Below are positions 41,355 to 49,610 of a stretch of 64,000 nucleotides of DNA, piece after piece; the first letter of the stretch is position 1, and the number at the start of each line of letters is the position of its first letter. The position numbers and the translations under genes were made by a program. The stretch is from Chloroflexota bacterium (lineage in GTDB: Bacteria > Chloroflexota > Dehalococcoidia > Tepidiformales > Tepidiformaceae). The DNA is taken from the NCBI GenBank assembly GCA_016234445.1, contig JACRBT010000004.1, positions 310,001 through 374,000 on the forward strand, written 5' to 3'. Below the pieces are notes generated by a model that saw nothing but the letters and a program-made list of their open reading frames with translations, was not told where the DNA came from and did no database searches.

Positions 41355-43397
41355 GTGGGCGTAGCATCCCGGCCCGTGCGCGGCACGCGAGCGCTGTGGC
41401 TGGCCGGGGTGGTTAGCCTCGCTGTGTGCTCGCTGCTGTCACCGGCAAGGCCTGCGGGCGCGGGCGAGATACTCGCCAATGGCGAATTCGAGGCCTGGGA
41501 CTCCTCGCGTCCGTCCGGTTGGCTGCTTGGCGCAGTGACGACGGCCACACCGGAGACCGGCACCGTGATCTCCGGCAAGGCGGCGAAACTCTCCGGCTCT
41601 GACGAACTCCGGATCTACCAGCGGATTGACGCCCTGCCCGGAGGGATCTACGCGGCGGCGATCTATGCCGCGGCCGAATCGGGCATACCGGTGGCGGTGC
41701 TCACCGTCTCCTTCACCACCCCGGAGGGCTCAACCGTGGTTGCGTCGGAGGCCGTCGTGCTGGCCCCGGGCTACAGCTACAAGCGAATCGCCGTGACCGG
41801 CACCGCGCCCGCCGGGACGACAGCCGTGCTTGTGACCCTCACGCTCCAGAACTCCACGGACACCACCTTCGCTGCCTTCGCCGACTCCGCGTCGCTCGAC
41901 GAGACGCCCCCGCCACCCACGGCCACTCCCACCGCGACGCCGTCGCCAACGTCCACGGCGGCGCCCACAGCGACCCGGACCAGGACGCCCACGCCAGCGC
42001 CCGGCGGAGGAGCGCCCACCGCGACCCCGCCCTCGCCGTCCGCGAACACCGTGACCCCGTCGCCGGCTACCCCCACCCCGGCGCCGTTCGGGGGGCTGCT
42101 GCGGAACGGCAACTTCGAAGAGGTGGAAGACGGCCGCCCCGCGGGATGGTCGAAGTTCGGCGGGACGATGGAGGTAAGCGAAGCTGCCTACCGCGAGCTC
42201 CGCGCCGTCTCCCTCGCCTCCGACACAAGCTCGACGAAGTGGGTCCAGCAGCTGGTTTCCGTGCAGGGCGGAGAATGGTACGAAGCCGCGGCGTTCGCAC
42301 AGTTGGCGGCCGGCTCGGGCGAGGCATGGGTGAGGGTCGCCTGGTACGCCGCTGCGGATGGCACCGGCAACGCGTTCGAGAACAGCGACGGGAATGTGGT
42401 GACGGGTACCGGCTGGTCAGCGACGACGACAGGGCCAATTCGCGCCCCGGAGACCGCGACTTCCGCCCGGGTGCGGCTGATGCTCCGGCCCGGCGGCCCC
42501 GCCACGGTCCTGTTCGACGACGCTTCGTTCTCTCCCGCCTCCCAGCCAGAGGCGACGCCCACGCCAGCGCCGGCTTCGACGGGGACGCCGCCCGCGACCG
42601 CTTCGGCCACGAAACCGCCGGGTGCCGCGGCCACCGCCCGCCCCGGCCAGGGGTCGCCGGCGGCGGGAGGCGTGCAAACGCCCGCGGCCCAGTCTCTTAC
42701 CGGCCCGAACACCCTCCGCATCTCAGAGGTGATGAGCGACCCCACGGAGACCGGGACCGAGTCGGCCTTCGAATGGGTGGAGCTCGTGAACGCGGGGGCG
42801 GAACCCGTGGAGACCGCCGGCTGGAGATTCGGGGACGGCCAGGAGCTCGACCAGCTCCCCGCGGCAACCGTGCCGCCGGGGGGATTCGTCGTCGTGGCCG
42901 GGAAGAGCGCCACCTTCGCGGCCGGTGTGATCGTGGTCCGCCCCGCGGACGGTAGCGTCGGAAACGGGCTGAACAACAAGGGCGAGGCCCTCCGGCTCGT
43001 CGCCCCGGACGGCACGGAAGCAGATGCCATGTCCTTCGGCGACGACACCTCCGTCTTTGACCCCGCCCCCGCAGCCCCGGGCGCCGGGCAAACGATCGGC
43101 ACGCGGGCGGCAGGGGCCGACCCGGACGCGTCGAACTGGGCAGCGACCCTCCGTCCAACCCCGGGGCAGGCCAACATCTTCCGCTCGCCGTCCCCAACAG
43201 CAGCGGGTTCGCCCCGGGCCGGGACCCCAGGCGCGCCCGCAACGGACGGTTCGGATACGGTGGTAACGGACGACGGGCCTAATCCGGCCGTCTGGGCGAT
43301 CCTCGGCGGAGCGGCAGTCGCGGGACTGACCGGCGCCGGGATCACCGGGCGGCGGCTCTGGCCGAGGATCAGGGGGCGGGTGCGCGGTGGCGATTGA
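41355..43397 (+). CDS. Large surface protein: two beta domains, Thr-Pro linkers, lamin-tail domain, C-terminal anchor
   Basis: About 680 residues. A signal peptide (ALWLAGVVSLAVCSLLSPARPAGAG) precedes two carbohydrate-binding-module-like beta-sandwich segments, each opening with a NGEFE or NGNFEE turn (ILANGEFEAWDSSRPSGWLL and LLRNGNFEEVEDGRPAGWSKF). Thr/Pro-rich linkers separate them, then comes a lamin-tail (LTD) domain: LRISEVMSDP, FEWVELVNAG, VVVAGKSATF, NNKGEALRLVAPDG. A final helix (AVWAILGGAAVAGLTGAGI) and basic tail anchor it. The start is uncertain (GTG at 41322, 41355 or 41376). It overlaps the pseudouridine synthase gene by 11 nt. Attachment or polymer binding outside the cell is inferred. 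Confidence 0.78.
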   Translation: MGVASRPVRGTRALWLAGVVSLAVCSLLSPARPAGAGEILANGEFEAWDSSRPSGWLLGAVTTATPETGTVISGKAAKLSGSDELRIYQRIDALPGGIYAAAIYAAAESGIPVAVLTVSFTTPEGSTVVASEAVVLAPGYSYKRIAVTGTAPAGTTAVLVTLTLQNSTDTTFAAFADSASLDETPPPPTATPTATPSPTSTAAPTATRTRTPTPAPGGGAPTATPPSPSANTVTPSPATPTPAPFGGLLRNGNFEEVEDGRPAGWSKFGGTMEVSEAAYRELRAVSLASDTSSTKWVQQLVSVQGGEWYEAAAFAQLAAGSGEAWVRVAWYAAADGTGNAFENSDGNVVTGTGWSATTTGPIRAPETATSARVRLMLRPGGPATVLFDDASFSPASQPEATPTPAPASTGTPPATASATKPPGAAATARPGQGSPAAGGVQTPAAQSLTGPNTLRISEVMSDPTETGTESAFEWVELVNAGAEPVETAGWRFGDGQELDQLPAATVPPGGFVVVAGKSATFAAGVIVVRPADGSVGNGLNNKGEALRLVAPDGTEADAMSFGDDTSVFDPAPAAPGAGQTIGTRAAGADPDASNWAATLRPTPGQANIFRSPSPTAAGSPRAGTPGAPATDGSDTVVTDDGPNPAVWAILGGAAVAGLTGAGITGRRLWPRIRGRVRGGD

Positions 43398-44166
43398 ACG
43401 GCTTCAGAAGATCCTTTCGAACGCGGGGGTGGCGAGCCGGCGCGTTGCCGAACAGATGATCCTCGCCCGCCGGGTGGCCGTGAACGGCGTCGTCCAGGAC
43501 ACCCTTGGCGCCCGCGCGGACCCCGAAGTCGACGAAATCACGCTCGACGGCGTGCCCGTCCTCCGCGGCCGCTACCGCTACTTCATGCTCCACAAGCCGG
43601 CCGGGTTCATCACCACAGCCAGCGACGAACAGGGCCGGGAAACCGTCCTCGACCTCGTCCCCATCGGCGACGTCCAGCTTCACCCTGTTGGACGCCTCGA
43701 CCGGGAGAGCGAAGGCCTCCTCATCCTCACCAACGACGGCCACCTGACCGACCTCCTCACCCATCCGCGCTACGAGGTCGAGAAGGAGTACCTCGTCGGG
43801 CTGGATGCGCCCCTTCCCGAACGCGACATCCAGCGGCTGGTCCGGGGGATCGAGGTCGACGGCGAGCGGATGCGGGCGTTGTCCGCGAAACCGACGGTCC
43901 CACCGGCGGCGGGCGTCGGCGAGGAGCTCCCGAGCGCTGCCTGGCTCCTGCTGACGCTGCGCGAAGGCAAGAACCGTGAGATTCGGCGGATGATGATCGT
44001 CCTCGGGCGGAAGGTCCTCTTCCTGCGCCGGTTCCGGGTCGGGCCGCTCTCGCTCGGGACGCTCGGCTCGGGGGCGTTCCGCGAACTCACGGAGGACGAG
44101 GTCGCCGCGCTCTATGCGGCCGCCAAGTCCGCCGAATCCAGCGCCGAGCCGCCGCCCGCCCGGTAG
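43387..44166 (+). CDS. rRNA pseudouridine synthase, RsuA/RluB/E/F family
   Basis: 259-residue enzyme that isomerises uridine in rRNA. The N-terminal S4 RNA-binding domain (RLQKILSNAGVASRRVAEQMILARRVAVNG) is followed by the catalytic domain with HPVGRLDRESEGLLILTNDG, in which the Asp of GRLDR is the nucleophile, and KEGKNREIRRM-like LREGKNREIRRMM. The start is GTG at 43387, overlapping the end of the surface-protein gene. It begins a conserved-looking housekeeping series with cmk, plsC, ispH and DUF512; RluB versus RsuA cannot be settled from motifs. Confidence 0.9.
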   Translation: MAIERLQKILSNAGVASRRVAEQMILARRVAVNGVVQDTLGARADPEVDEITLDGVPVLRGRYRYFMLHKPAGFITTASDEQGRETVLDLVPIGDVQLHPVGRLDRESEGLLILTNDGHLTDLLTHPRYEVEKEYLVGLDAPLPERDIQRLVRGIEVDGERMRALSAKPTVPPAAGVGEELPSAAWLLLTLREGKNREIRRMMIVLGRKVLFLRRFRVGPLSLGTLGSGAFRELTEDEVAALYAAAKSAESSAEPPPAR

Positions 44167-44227
44167 GTGGTTGTTGGGGCGGTTTGGCATACGATGCCCC
44201 GAGCGCCGGGAAGGGAAATTCGCGCCG

Positions 44228-44893
44228 ATGGCGAAGGACTCACTGCCAGCAACGATCGCGATCGACGGCCCTGCCGCCTCCGGCAAGAGCATGCTCGGTC
44301 AGGCGCTCGCCGAACGGCTGGGCTACGCCTTCCTCGACACCGGCCGCATGTACCGCGCCTTCACCCTCGCCGCGATCCTCCGCCAGGTGCCGCCGACTGA
44401 CAGCAAGGCGTGCGCTGAACTCGCGGCGGCCGGCCGCCTCCGCGTCGTGCCGGGCGCCGACTCCCGGGTCTTCCTCGATAACGTCGATGTCACCGATCTC
44501 CTCCGCGAGCCCGCCGTCGAGGCGAACGTCAGCGCCTACAGCGCCATCCCCGCCGTGCGCGAAGCGATGGTGGCGCTCCAGCGCCAGCTCGCCGCTTCCG
44601 GCAAGGCAATCCTGGCGGGACGGGACATCGGCACGGTCGTCCTCCCGGATGCGCCCGTGAAGCTCTATCTCGACGCATCCCCGGAGGCCCGCGCCCGGCG
44701 GCGGAGCACCCAGGCCGCCCAGGGCGAAACGGAGGCCCGCCGCGACATCAGCGGCCGCGACCGGATCGACTCAACCCGCCCGGCCAGCCCGCTCGCGATC
44801 GCCCCCGGCGCGATTGTTATCGACACCACCGGCATGACCCCCGACGAGGTGATCGCCGCCGCCATGGAGCAGATCCGATGCGCCGCCGGCTAG
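44228..44893 (+). CDS. cmk: Cytidylate kinase
   Basis: 221-residue (d)CMP kinase: ATP + CMP to ADP + CDP. P-loop IDGPAASGKS at residues 9-18, GYAFLDTGRMYRAFTLAA for CMP binding, LAGRDIGTVVLPDAPVKLYLDASPEARARRR containing the lid arginines, and the SRD-like segment SGRDRIDSTRPASPLAIAPGAIVIDTTG are all standard. TACGAT at 44190-44195 may be a -10 box; AAGGGAAA lies upstream of the ATG. It overlaps plsC by 16 nt. Confidence 0.94.
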   Translation: MAKDSLPATIAIDGPAASGKSMLGQALAERLGYAFLDTGRMYRAFTLAAILRQVPPTDSKACAELAAAGRLRVVPGADSRVFLDNVDVTDLLREPAVEANVSAYSAIPAVREAMVALQRQLAASGKAILAGRDIGTVVLPDAPVKLYLDASPEARARRRSTQAAQGETEARRDISGRDRIDSTRPASPLAIAPGAIVIDTTGMTPDEVIAAAMEQIRCAAG

Positions 44894-45600
44894 CCGCCCT
44901 GCGCAGCCGCTTCGGCTGGAGCTTCTGGGTCCCCGCCTTCTACTGGTGGGCGACCTACGCGATGCGGACGGTGCTCACCATCGTCGCCCGCTGGAAAGTC
45001 ACCGGCCGGGAGCGGGTTCCGCGCGAAGGCGCCCTGATCGTGGTTTCGAACCATCTCAACAACATCGACCCGCCGGTGATCGCGGCCGCCATCGCGAAAC
45101 GGCGGGTGCGGTTCATGGCGAAGATCGAGCTCTTCAAGTGGCCCTTCGGGATCGTCCCCCGGCTCTACGGGGCATTCCCGGTGCGCCGGTTCGAATCGGA
45201 CATTGCGGCGATGTTGAACGCCGAACGCGTGCTCAAGCGCGGCCAGGTGCTGGGCATGTTCCCCGAAGGGACGCGCAGCCGCACCGGTTTCATCGGCCGC
45301 CCCCACCCGGGCACCGCCATGATCGCGCTGCGCTCGGGGGCTACGGTCTTGCCCTGCGCCGTCGTGGGTTCGGAACAGCTTGGCAATCCCTTCAACGTGC
45401 TTCGGCAGCCAAAGATCAGCGTGACCATCGGCGAACCGATCGCCGTCACCGCGGTCCGCCGCCCAACACAGGAGCAGGTGGACGAGCTGACGGACCGCAT
45501 CTTCGCCGAAATCACGGCGATGTTGCCCCCGAAATACCTGCCCGCTAATACTGGATCAGAGGAGCAGGCGGCTGATGGTGGAGATACTCCGGGCGACTGA
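44878..45600 (+). CDS. plsC: 1-acyl-sn-glycerol-3-phosphate acyltransferase family protein
   Basis: 240-residue membrane-associated acyltransferase making phosphatidic acid. Motif I is NHLNNIDPP (the H-x4-D catalytic pair), motif III FPEGTRSRTGF, with an N-terminal hydrophobic segment FWVPAFYWWATYAMRTVLTIV. It overlaps cmk by 16 nt and ispH by 26 nt, so translation of the three is coupled. The cmk-plsC-ispH order is common in bacteria. Confidence 0.92.
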   Translation: MRRRLAALRSRFGWSFWVPAFYWWATYAMRTVLTIVARWKVTGRERVPREGALIVVSNHLNNIDPPVIAAAIAKRRVRFMAKIELFKWPFGIVPRLYGAFPVRRFESDIAAMLNAERVLKRGQVLGMFPEGTRSRTGFIGRPHPGTAMIALRSGATVLPCAVVGSEQLGNPFNVLRQPKISVTIGEPIAVTAVRRPTQEQVDELTDRIFAEITAMLPPKYLPANTGSEEQAADGGDTPGD

Positions 45601-46528
45601 GATGGGGTTCTGCATGGGCGTCCGGCGCGCCGTCCAGATCATGCTGGACGAAGCGACCCCCGAGATCCCCGTCTTCAGCGTCGGCGAGATCGTCCACAAC
45701 CCCCACGTCGTCCGCGAACTCGAAGCCGCCGGCGTCCGCCAGTTGCCCGGCCCCGACGACGTCGAGAGCGACATCGGCGCCCGCACGGCCGAGGCGGTGA
45801 AGCAGGGCAGGGTGGCGATCACCGCCCACGGCGTCGGCGAACGGGTCGTCAAGGAACTCGCAGCCAGCGGCCTCGACGTCGTCGACACCACCTGCCCGAT
45901 CGTCACGCGGGCCCAGCGCTACGCCCAGAAGATCGTCCGCGAAGGCTGGCATTTGATCATCTTTGGCGACGCCGGCCACAAGGAAGTGCGGGGCATCATG
46001 GGCTGGACCAACAACCGGGACGGCCACAGCCAGGCGACGATCGTCGAGTCCGCCGGGATCGACACGCTCCAGCGCCTCGTCGAGGAGTTCCCCGGCGGCT
46101 TCCCAAACAAGGTCGGCGTGATGGCCCAGACCACCCACAAGATGGAGGACTTTTCCAAGTTCGTCGCGAACCTGATGCTCTTGCAGCGCGACCACAACTT
46201 CGAGCTCCACGTCGTGAACACCCTTTGCCACGCCACCACCGGCCAGCAGGAAGCAGCGGCCGCGCTCGCCCGCCAGGTCGACGTGATGGTGGTCGTCGGC
46301 GGCCGCAAGAGCGCCAACACCCGCCACCTCCGCGAAGTCTGCGAAGAACAGGGCACCCCCGCCTACCACATCGAAGGCCCGGCTGAACTCGAAGCCGCCT
46401 GGTTCCAGGGCGTGCAGCGCATCGGCCTCACCGCCGGCGCCTCGACCCCCGACTATTCGATCGACGAAGTCGAAGCCCGCATCCGGGCGATGCTGGCCGG
46501 CGTGGCGGCGGCCGCCCCCCCACGATGA
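45575..46528 (+). CDS. ispH: 4-hydroxy-3-methylbut-2-enyl diphosphate reductase
   Basis: Final enzyme of the MEP isoprenoid pathway, reducing HMBPP to IPP and DMAPP with a [4Fe-4S] cluster. The three cluster cysteines are C13 (GFCMGVRRAV), C107 (VDTTCPIV) and C218 (NTLCHATTGQQ); HGVGERV, GHKEVRG and the NTRHL segment (RKSANTRHL) bind the diphosphate. At 317 residues it is near the usual length. Electrons are probably supplied by a ferredoxin; two ferredoxins are encoded 1.5 kb downstream, though a functional link is inference. It overlaps plsC and the DUF512 gene (ATGA). Confidence 0.95.
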   Translation: MVEILRATEMGFCMGVRRAVQIMLDEATPEIPVFSVGEIVHNPHVVRELEAAGVRQLPGPDDVESDIGARTAEAVKQGRVAITAHGVGERVVKELAASGLDVVDTTCPIVTRAQRYAQKIVREGWHLIIFGDAGHKEVRGIMGWTNNRDGHSQATIVESAGIDTLQRLVEEFPGGFPNKVGVMAQTTHKMEDFSKFVANLMLLQRDHNFELHVVNTLCHATTGQQEAAAALARQVDVMVVVGGRKSANTRHLREVCEEQGTPAYHIEGPAELEAAWFQGVQRIGLTAGASTPDYSIDEVEARIRAMLAGVAAAAPPR

Positions 46529-47988
46529 CCGCGGTCCGCGAACGCAGCCGCGTGGCGCCACCGCGGCCGGCGCCGGCCCCCGGCATCGTTTCGGGCGTGC
46601 GGCCCGGGTCACTCGCGGAAGAGGCCGGGATCGAAGCTGGCGACGCGATCCTCAGCGTCGGCGGCCATGTCCTCCGGGACGTCGTGGACCTCCAGTTCTA
46701 CCAGGCCGAGGCCGAAGTCGAGGTTCACGTCCGCAAGGCCGATGGCCTCGACGAACTGCTGCTCTTCGAAAAAGACGTGGACGAGGACCTGGGGCTCGAA
46801 TTCGAGCGCGCCACCTGGGACGACGTCACCCTCTGCAACAACAACTGCTTCTTCTGCTTCCTCAAGGGCCTGCCGAAGGGCATGCGTCGCACGCTCTACG
46901 TCAAGGACGACGACTACCGCCTCTCCTTCCTCCACGGGAACTTCGTCACCCTCACGAACCTGGCCGACGCCGACTGGGACCGCCTGGCGGAGCAGCGCCT
47001 GAGCCCGCTCAACGTCTCCGTCCACGCAACCGAACTCGACCTTCGCCGCCGGATGCTGGGGAACCCCACGGCGCCCGACGTCATCGCCCAACTCCGGCGG
47101 CTCGGCGAACTGGGCCTCCGCGCCCACACCCAGATCGTCCTCTGCCCGGGCGTCAACGACGGCCCCCACCTCGACCGCTCCGTCCGTGACCTCGTGGCCC
47201 TCTACCCGACGGTGCAAAGCGTCTCCGTCGTCCCCGTCGGCGCGAGCCCGAAGCTGGAAGACTGGTCGCTGCAGCGCGACGGCATCGAACTGGAGCGCCC
47301 CACGCGCGAATACGCCCGCGAGGTCATCGCCCTCCTGCGGCCCCACCAGGCCGCCGCCCGCGCCCGTTTCGGCGCGACCATCGTCCAGTGCAGCGACGAG
47401 TACTACGTCACCGCGGGAGTCACCGTCCCGCCCGCCCGCGACTACGACGGCTTCGGCCAGTACGAAAACGGCATCGGCATGGTCCGGACGATGCTCCGAG
47501 ACCTCGCCGCAACCCGCGCGAAGCTCACCCGCGGCTACGGGGATACGCGGCCCTTTGCCGGCCGCCACGTCGTCATCGCCGCCGGCACGTTGATCGCACC
47601 CACCCTCGCGGAGATCGCCGCCGAACTCTCGTCCCGCACGGGCGCCACGATCGAGGTCCGCGGCATCACCAATCGCGTCTTCGGTGAGCGCGTGAACGTC
47701 AGCGGCCTCCTCTGCGGCGGCGACTACGTCCACGGCCTCGCCGGCTCGGCCCCGGACTGCTTCATCCTCCCGCGGGCCAGCCTCGACTACTTCGGCCGCC
47801 AGTTCCTCGACAGCACGACTATCGAAGAGGTCGAGGCGAAGCTCGGCGCGCCGCTTACCTTCGCCAGCCAGTGGAGCGAGGTCGTCGAGGTGCTCGAACG
47901 CGGCCCCCGGCGCCCCCAACGAAACGAAGCCCCCAACGGCGCCTCGTGGAGCGACGCAGCCGCGAAGCCGCCGGCGGGCATCCGGTAG
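46525..47988 (+). CDS. DUF512 iron-sulfur protein with N-terminal PDZ domain
   Basis: 487-residue radical-SAM-like protein of the DUF512 type. Residues about 18-70 are a PDZ domain (IVSGVRPGSLAEEAGIEAGDAILSVGG). The cluster motif C-x3-C-x2-C appears in CNNNCFFCFLKG at about residue 108, followed by MRRTLYVKDDDYRLSFLHGNFVTLTNL and HATELDLRRRMLGN. The C-terminal part is the DUF512 domain with GDYVHGLAGSAPDCFILP. The function is not established. It ends the ispH operon, and its ATG overlaps the ispH stop. Confidence 0.9.
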   Translation: MTAVRERSRVAPPRPAPAPGIVSGVRPGSLAEEAGIEAGDAILSVGGHVLRDVVDLQFYQAEAEVEVHVRKADGLDELLLFEKDVDEDLGLEFERATWDDVTLCNNNCFFCFLKGLPKGMRRTLYVKDDDYRLSFLHGNFVTLTNLADADWDRLAEQRLSPLNVSVHATELDLRRRMLGNPTAPDVIAQLRRLGELGLRAHTQIVLCPGVNDGPHLDRSVRDLVALYPTVQSVSVVPVGASPKLEDWSLQRDGIELERPTREYAREVIALLRPHQAAARARFGATIVQCSDEYYVTAGVTVPPARDYDGFGQYENGIGMVRTMLRDLAATRAKLTRGYGDTRPFAGRHVVIAAGTLIAPTLAEIAAELSSRTGATIEVRGITNRVFGERVNVSGLLCGGDYVHGLAGSAPDCFILPRASLDYFGRQFLDSTTIEEVEAKLGAPLTFASQWSEVVEVLERGPRRPQRNEAPNGASWSDAAAKPPAGIR

Positions 47989-48006
47989 CCCCGCCGGCGT
48001 TTCCTG

Positions 48007-48012
48007 TACACT
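48007..48012 (+). promoter_or_regulatory. -10-like box TACACT, 6 nt from the 2Fe-2S ferredoxin GTG
   Basis: TACACT-tcgttt-GTG at 48019, without a ribosome-binding site. Same geometry as the minus-strand examples at 29849, 38669 and 40006. Confidence 0.55.
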
Positions 48013-48018
48013 TCGTTT

Positions 48019-48330
48019 GTGCCCCGCATCCGTGTCGAGCCGATTGGCGTCGAGATCGAAGCCCCCGTGGGTGAGACGGTGATGGACGCGGTCTGCGCCG
48101 CCGGCTACTTCTGGCCGGTGGGATGCGCAAAGACCGGCGAATGTACAAACTGCGCCATGGAGGTCGTCTCCGGGCTCGGCAGGTTGAGCCAGATGGGACG
48201 ATACGAACGCCAGAACCTGCTCCGCCAGCGGGGCACGCGCTCGGTCGAAGACCCTCGCCTCCGCCTTGCCTGCCAGGCGCGCGTCGAAGGCGACGTCGTC
48301 GTCTACAAGCGGGGAGTCATCCCCGACTAA
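48019..48330 (+). CDS. 2Fe-2S ferredoxin
   Basis: 103-residue plant-type ferredoxin, a soluble one-electron carrier. Cluster ligands C36-x5-C42-x2-C45-x39-C85 (GCAKTGECTNCAMEV and LACQARV). A leading ubiquitin-like strand set (IRVEPIGVEIEAPVGETVMDAVCAAGY) matches the beta-grasp fold. The GTG start follows a -10-like box directly. It lies 16 nt before a 7Fe ferredoxin gene, an arrangement implying two carriers of different potential made together. Confidence 0.93.
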   Translation: MPRIRVEPIGVEIEAPVGETVMDAVCAAGYFWPVGCAKTGECTNCAMEVVSGLGRLSQMGRYERQNLLRQRGTRSVEDPRLRLACQARVEGDVVVYKRGVIPD

Positions 48331-48346
48331 CCTGGAAGGATAAGAG

Positions 48347-48586
48347 ATGCCCTACGTCATCACGGAGCCCTGTATCGGCGTGAAGGACGCCTCCTGCGTG
48401 GACGTGTGCCCGGTGGACTGCATCCATACGACCGACGAAGCTCCGCAGTACTACATCAACCCGGACCAGTGCATCGACTGTGCGGCCTGCGAAATGGCCT
48501 GCCCGGTCAACGCCATCTACTACGAAGACGATGTCCCGGCCGACTGGAAACAATACATCCAGGTGAACGCCGGGTTCTTCAAGTAA
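48347..48586 (+). CDS. 7Fe ferredoxin (FdxA-like)
   Basis: 79-residue dicluster ferredoxin. The cysteines are C9-x7-C17-x3-C21-x3-C25 and C42-x2-C45-x2-C48-x3-C52. The wide C-x7-C spacing is that of the [3Fe-4S][4Fe-4S] ferredoxins typical of actinobacteria and thermophiles, rather than two regular 4Fe clusters. AAGGATAAGAG precedes the ATG. It shares a transcript with the upstream 2Fe-2S ferredoxin; the partner enzyme is unknown, although IspH and the CoA-linked oxidoreductases in the window are candidates. Confidence 0.93.
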   Translation: MPYVITEPCIGVKDASCVDVCPVDCIHTTDEAPQYYINPDQCIDCAACEMACPVNAIYYEDDVPADWKQYIQVNAGFFK

Positions 48587-48616
48587 CCGAAGCCCCGCGG
48601 GGCCAGGGGAGAATTC

Positions 48617-49546
48617 GTGGAACTTGCCCAGCTCGAGGCATTCTTGCAGGTCGCGCACCACCGCTCCTTCAGCCGGGCGGCCGAAGCGCTCTTCCTGACG
48701 CAGCCATCGGTCACCGCCCGCATCCAGTCGCTGGAACGGGAAATCGGCGAACGGCTCTTCGAACGGACGGGCCGGAGCGTGACCCTCACCGACGCCGGCC
48801 AGGCCTTCATCCCCCACGCGCAGAGGGCCCTCACGGCCGTCCAGGAAGGGACCGACGCGATCGACGCCGTCCGCCACGGCGACGTCGGCAGCATCCGGAT
48901 CGGCGCCAGTTCGAGCATCGCCACGTATGTCCTCCCAGCGATCCTGAAGGCGTTCCACGAAGCCCGGCCGCGCGTCCACGTCCACCTCAGCACCGGCAAC
49001 ACCGAAGAGATCTTCGAGCGGCTCCTCGCCGGCGACACCCATGTCGCCATCTGCCGCCTTACCCAGCACCCCGAGGTCGAGTCGCTGCACCTCTACAACG
49101 ACGACCTGGCGCTCGTCGTCGCCCCGTCGCACCCCTTCGCCAGCCGGGGACGCGTCACCTTCGCCGAAGCGGGCCGCGAACCGTTCCTCTTCTTCGAACG
49201 CAGCTCCAGCTACCACAGCCTCATCTACAGCATGTTCCTCCGAGTCGGCGTCGTCCCCATCTCGATGATGGAGCTCGACTCGATGGAGACGACCAAGCAC
49301 ATGGTCGAAGCCGGCCTCGGCATCTCCATCCTCCCCGTCGTTTCCATCGACCGCGACATCGAGAACAAGACGCTCGTCCGCGTAGACATCCGCGACATGG
49401 AGCAGCCCGCCCAGCGCGACGTGGGTGTGCACGTCATGCGCAACCGCATCCTCGCGCCCCCCATCCGCGACTTCCTCAAGCTCCTGACGAGCCACTATCA
49501 CATCCCCAACCCCTTCGACGGGCGGGGCTCCCAGCCGATCAGCTGA
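48617..49546 (+). CDS. LysR-type transcriptional regulator
   Basis: 309-residue regulator. The N-terminal winged helix-turn-helix is plain: LEAFLQVAHHRSFSRAAEALFLTQPSVTARIQSLEREIGERLFER, followed by a linker helix and the periplasmic-binding-fold effector domain (SIRIGASSSIATYVLPAILKAFHEARP to the end). The effector is unknown. GTG 48617 has GGGGAGA upstream. It lies 30 bp after the ferredoxin gene on the same strand, unusual for LysR proteins, which are mostly divergent from their targets; the downstream GH42 gene is another possible target. Confidence 0.92.
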   Translation: MELAQLEAFLQVAHHRSFSRAAEALFLTQPSVTARIQSLEREIGERLFERTGRSVTLTDAGQAFIPHAQRALTAVQEGTDAIDAVRHGDVGSIRIGASSSIATYVLPAILKAFHEARPRVHVHLSTGNTEEIFERLLAGDTHVAICRLTQHPEVESLHLYNDDLALVVAPSHPFASRGRVTFAEAGREPFLFFERSSSYHSLIYSMFLRVGVVPISMMELDSMETTKHMVEAGLGISILPVVSIDRDIENKTLVRVDIRDMEQPAQRDVGVHVMRNRILAPPIRDFLKLLTSHYHIPNPFDGRGSQPIS

Positions 49547-49579
49547 AGCCGGCCACACCGGGACAACCGCGGCCTCGCG

Positions 49580-49585
49580 TAGAAT
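49580..49585 (+). promoter_or_regulatory. -10-like box TAGAAT upstream of the GH42 gene
   Basis: TAGAAT ends 25 bp before the GTG at 49611, and CGGAGCC follows as a weak ribosome-binding site. No clear -35 is seen. Confidence 0.4.
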
Positions 49586-49610
49586 CCGCGCAACCCACCC
49601 GGAGCCGCCC

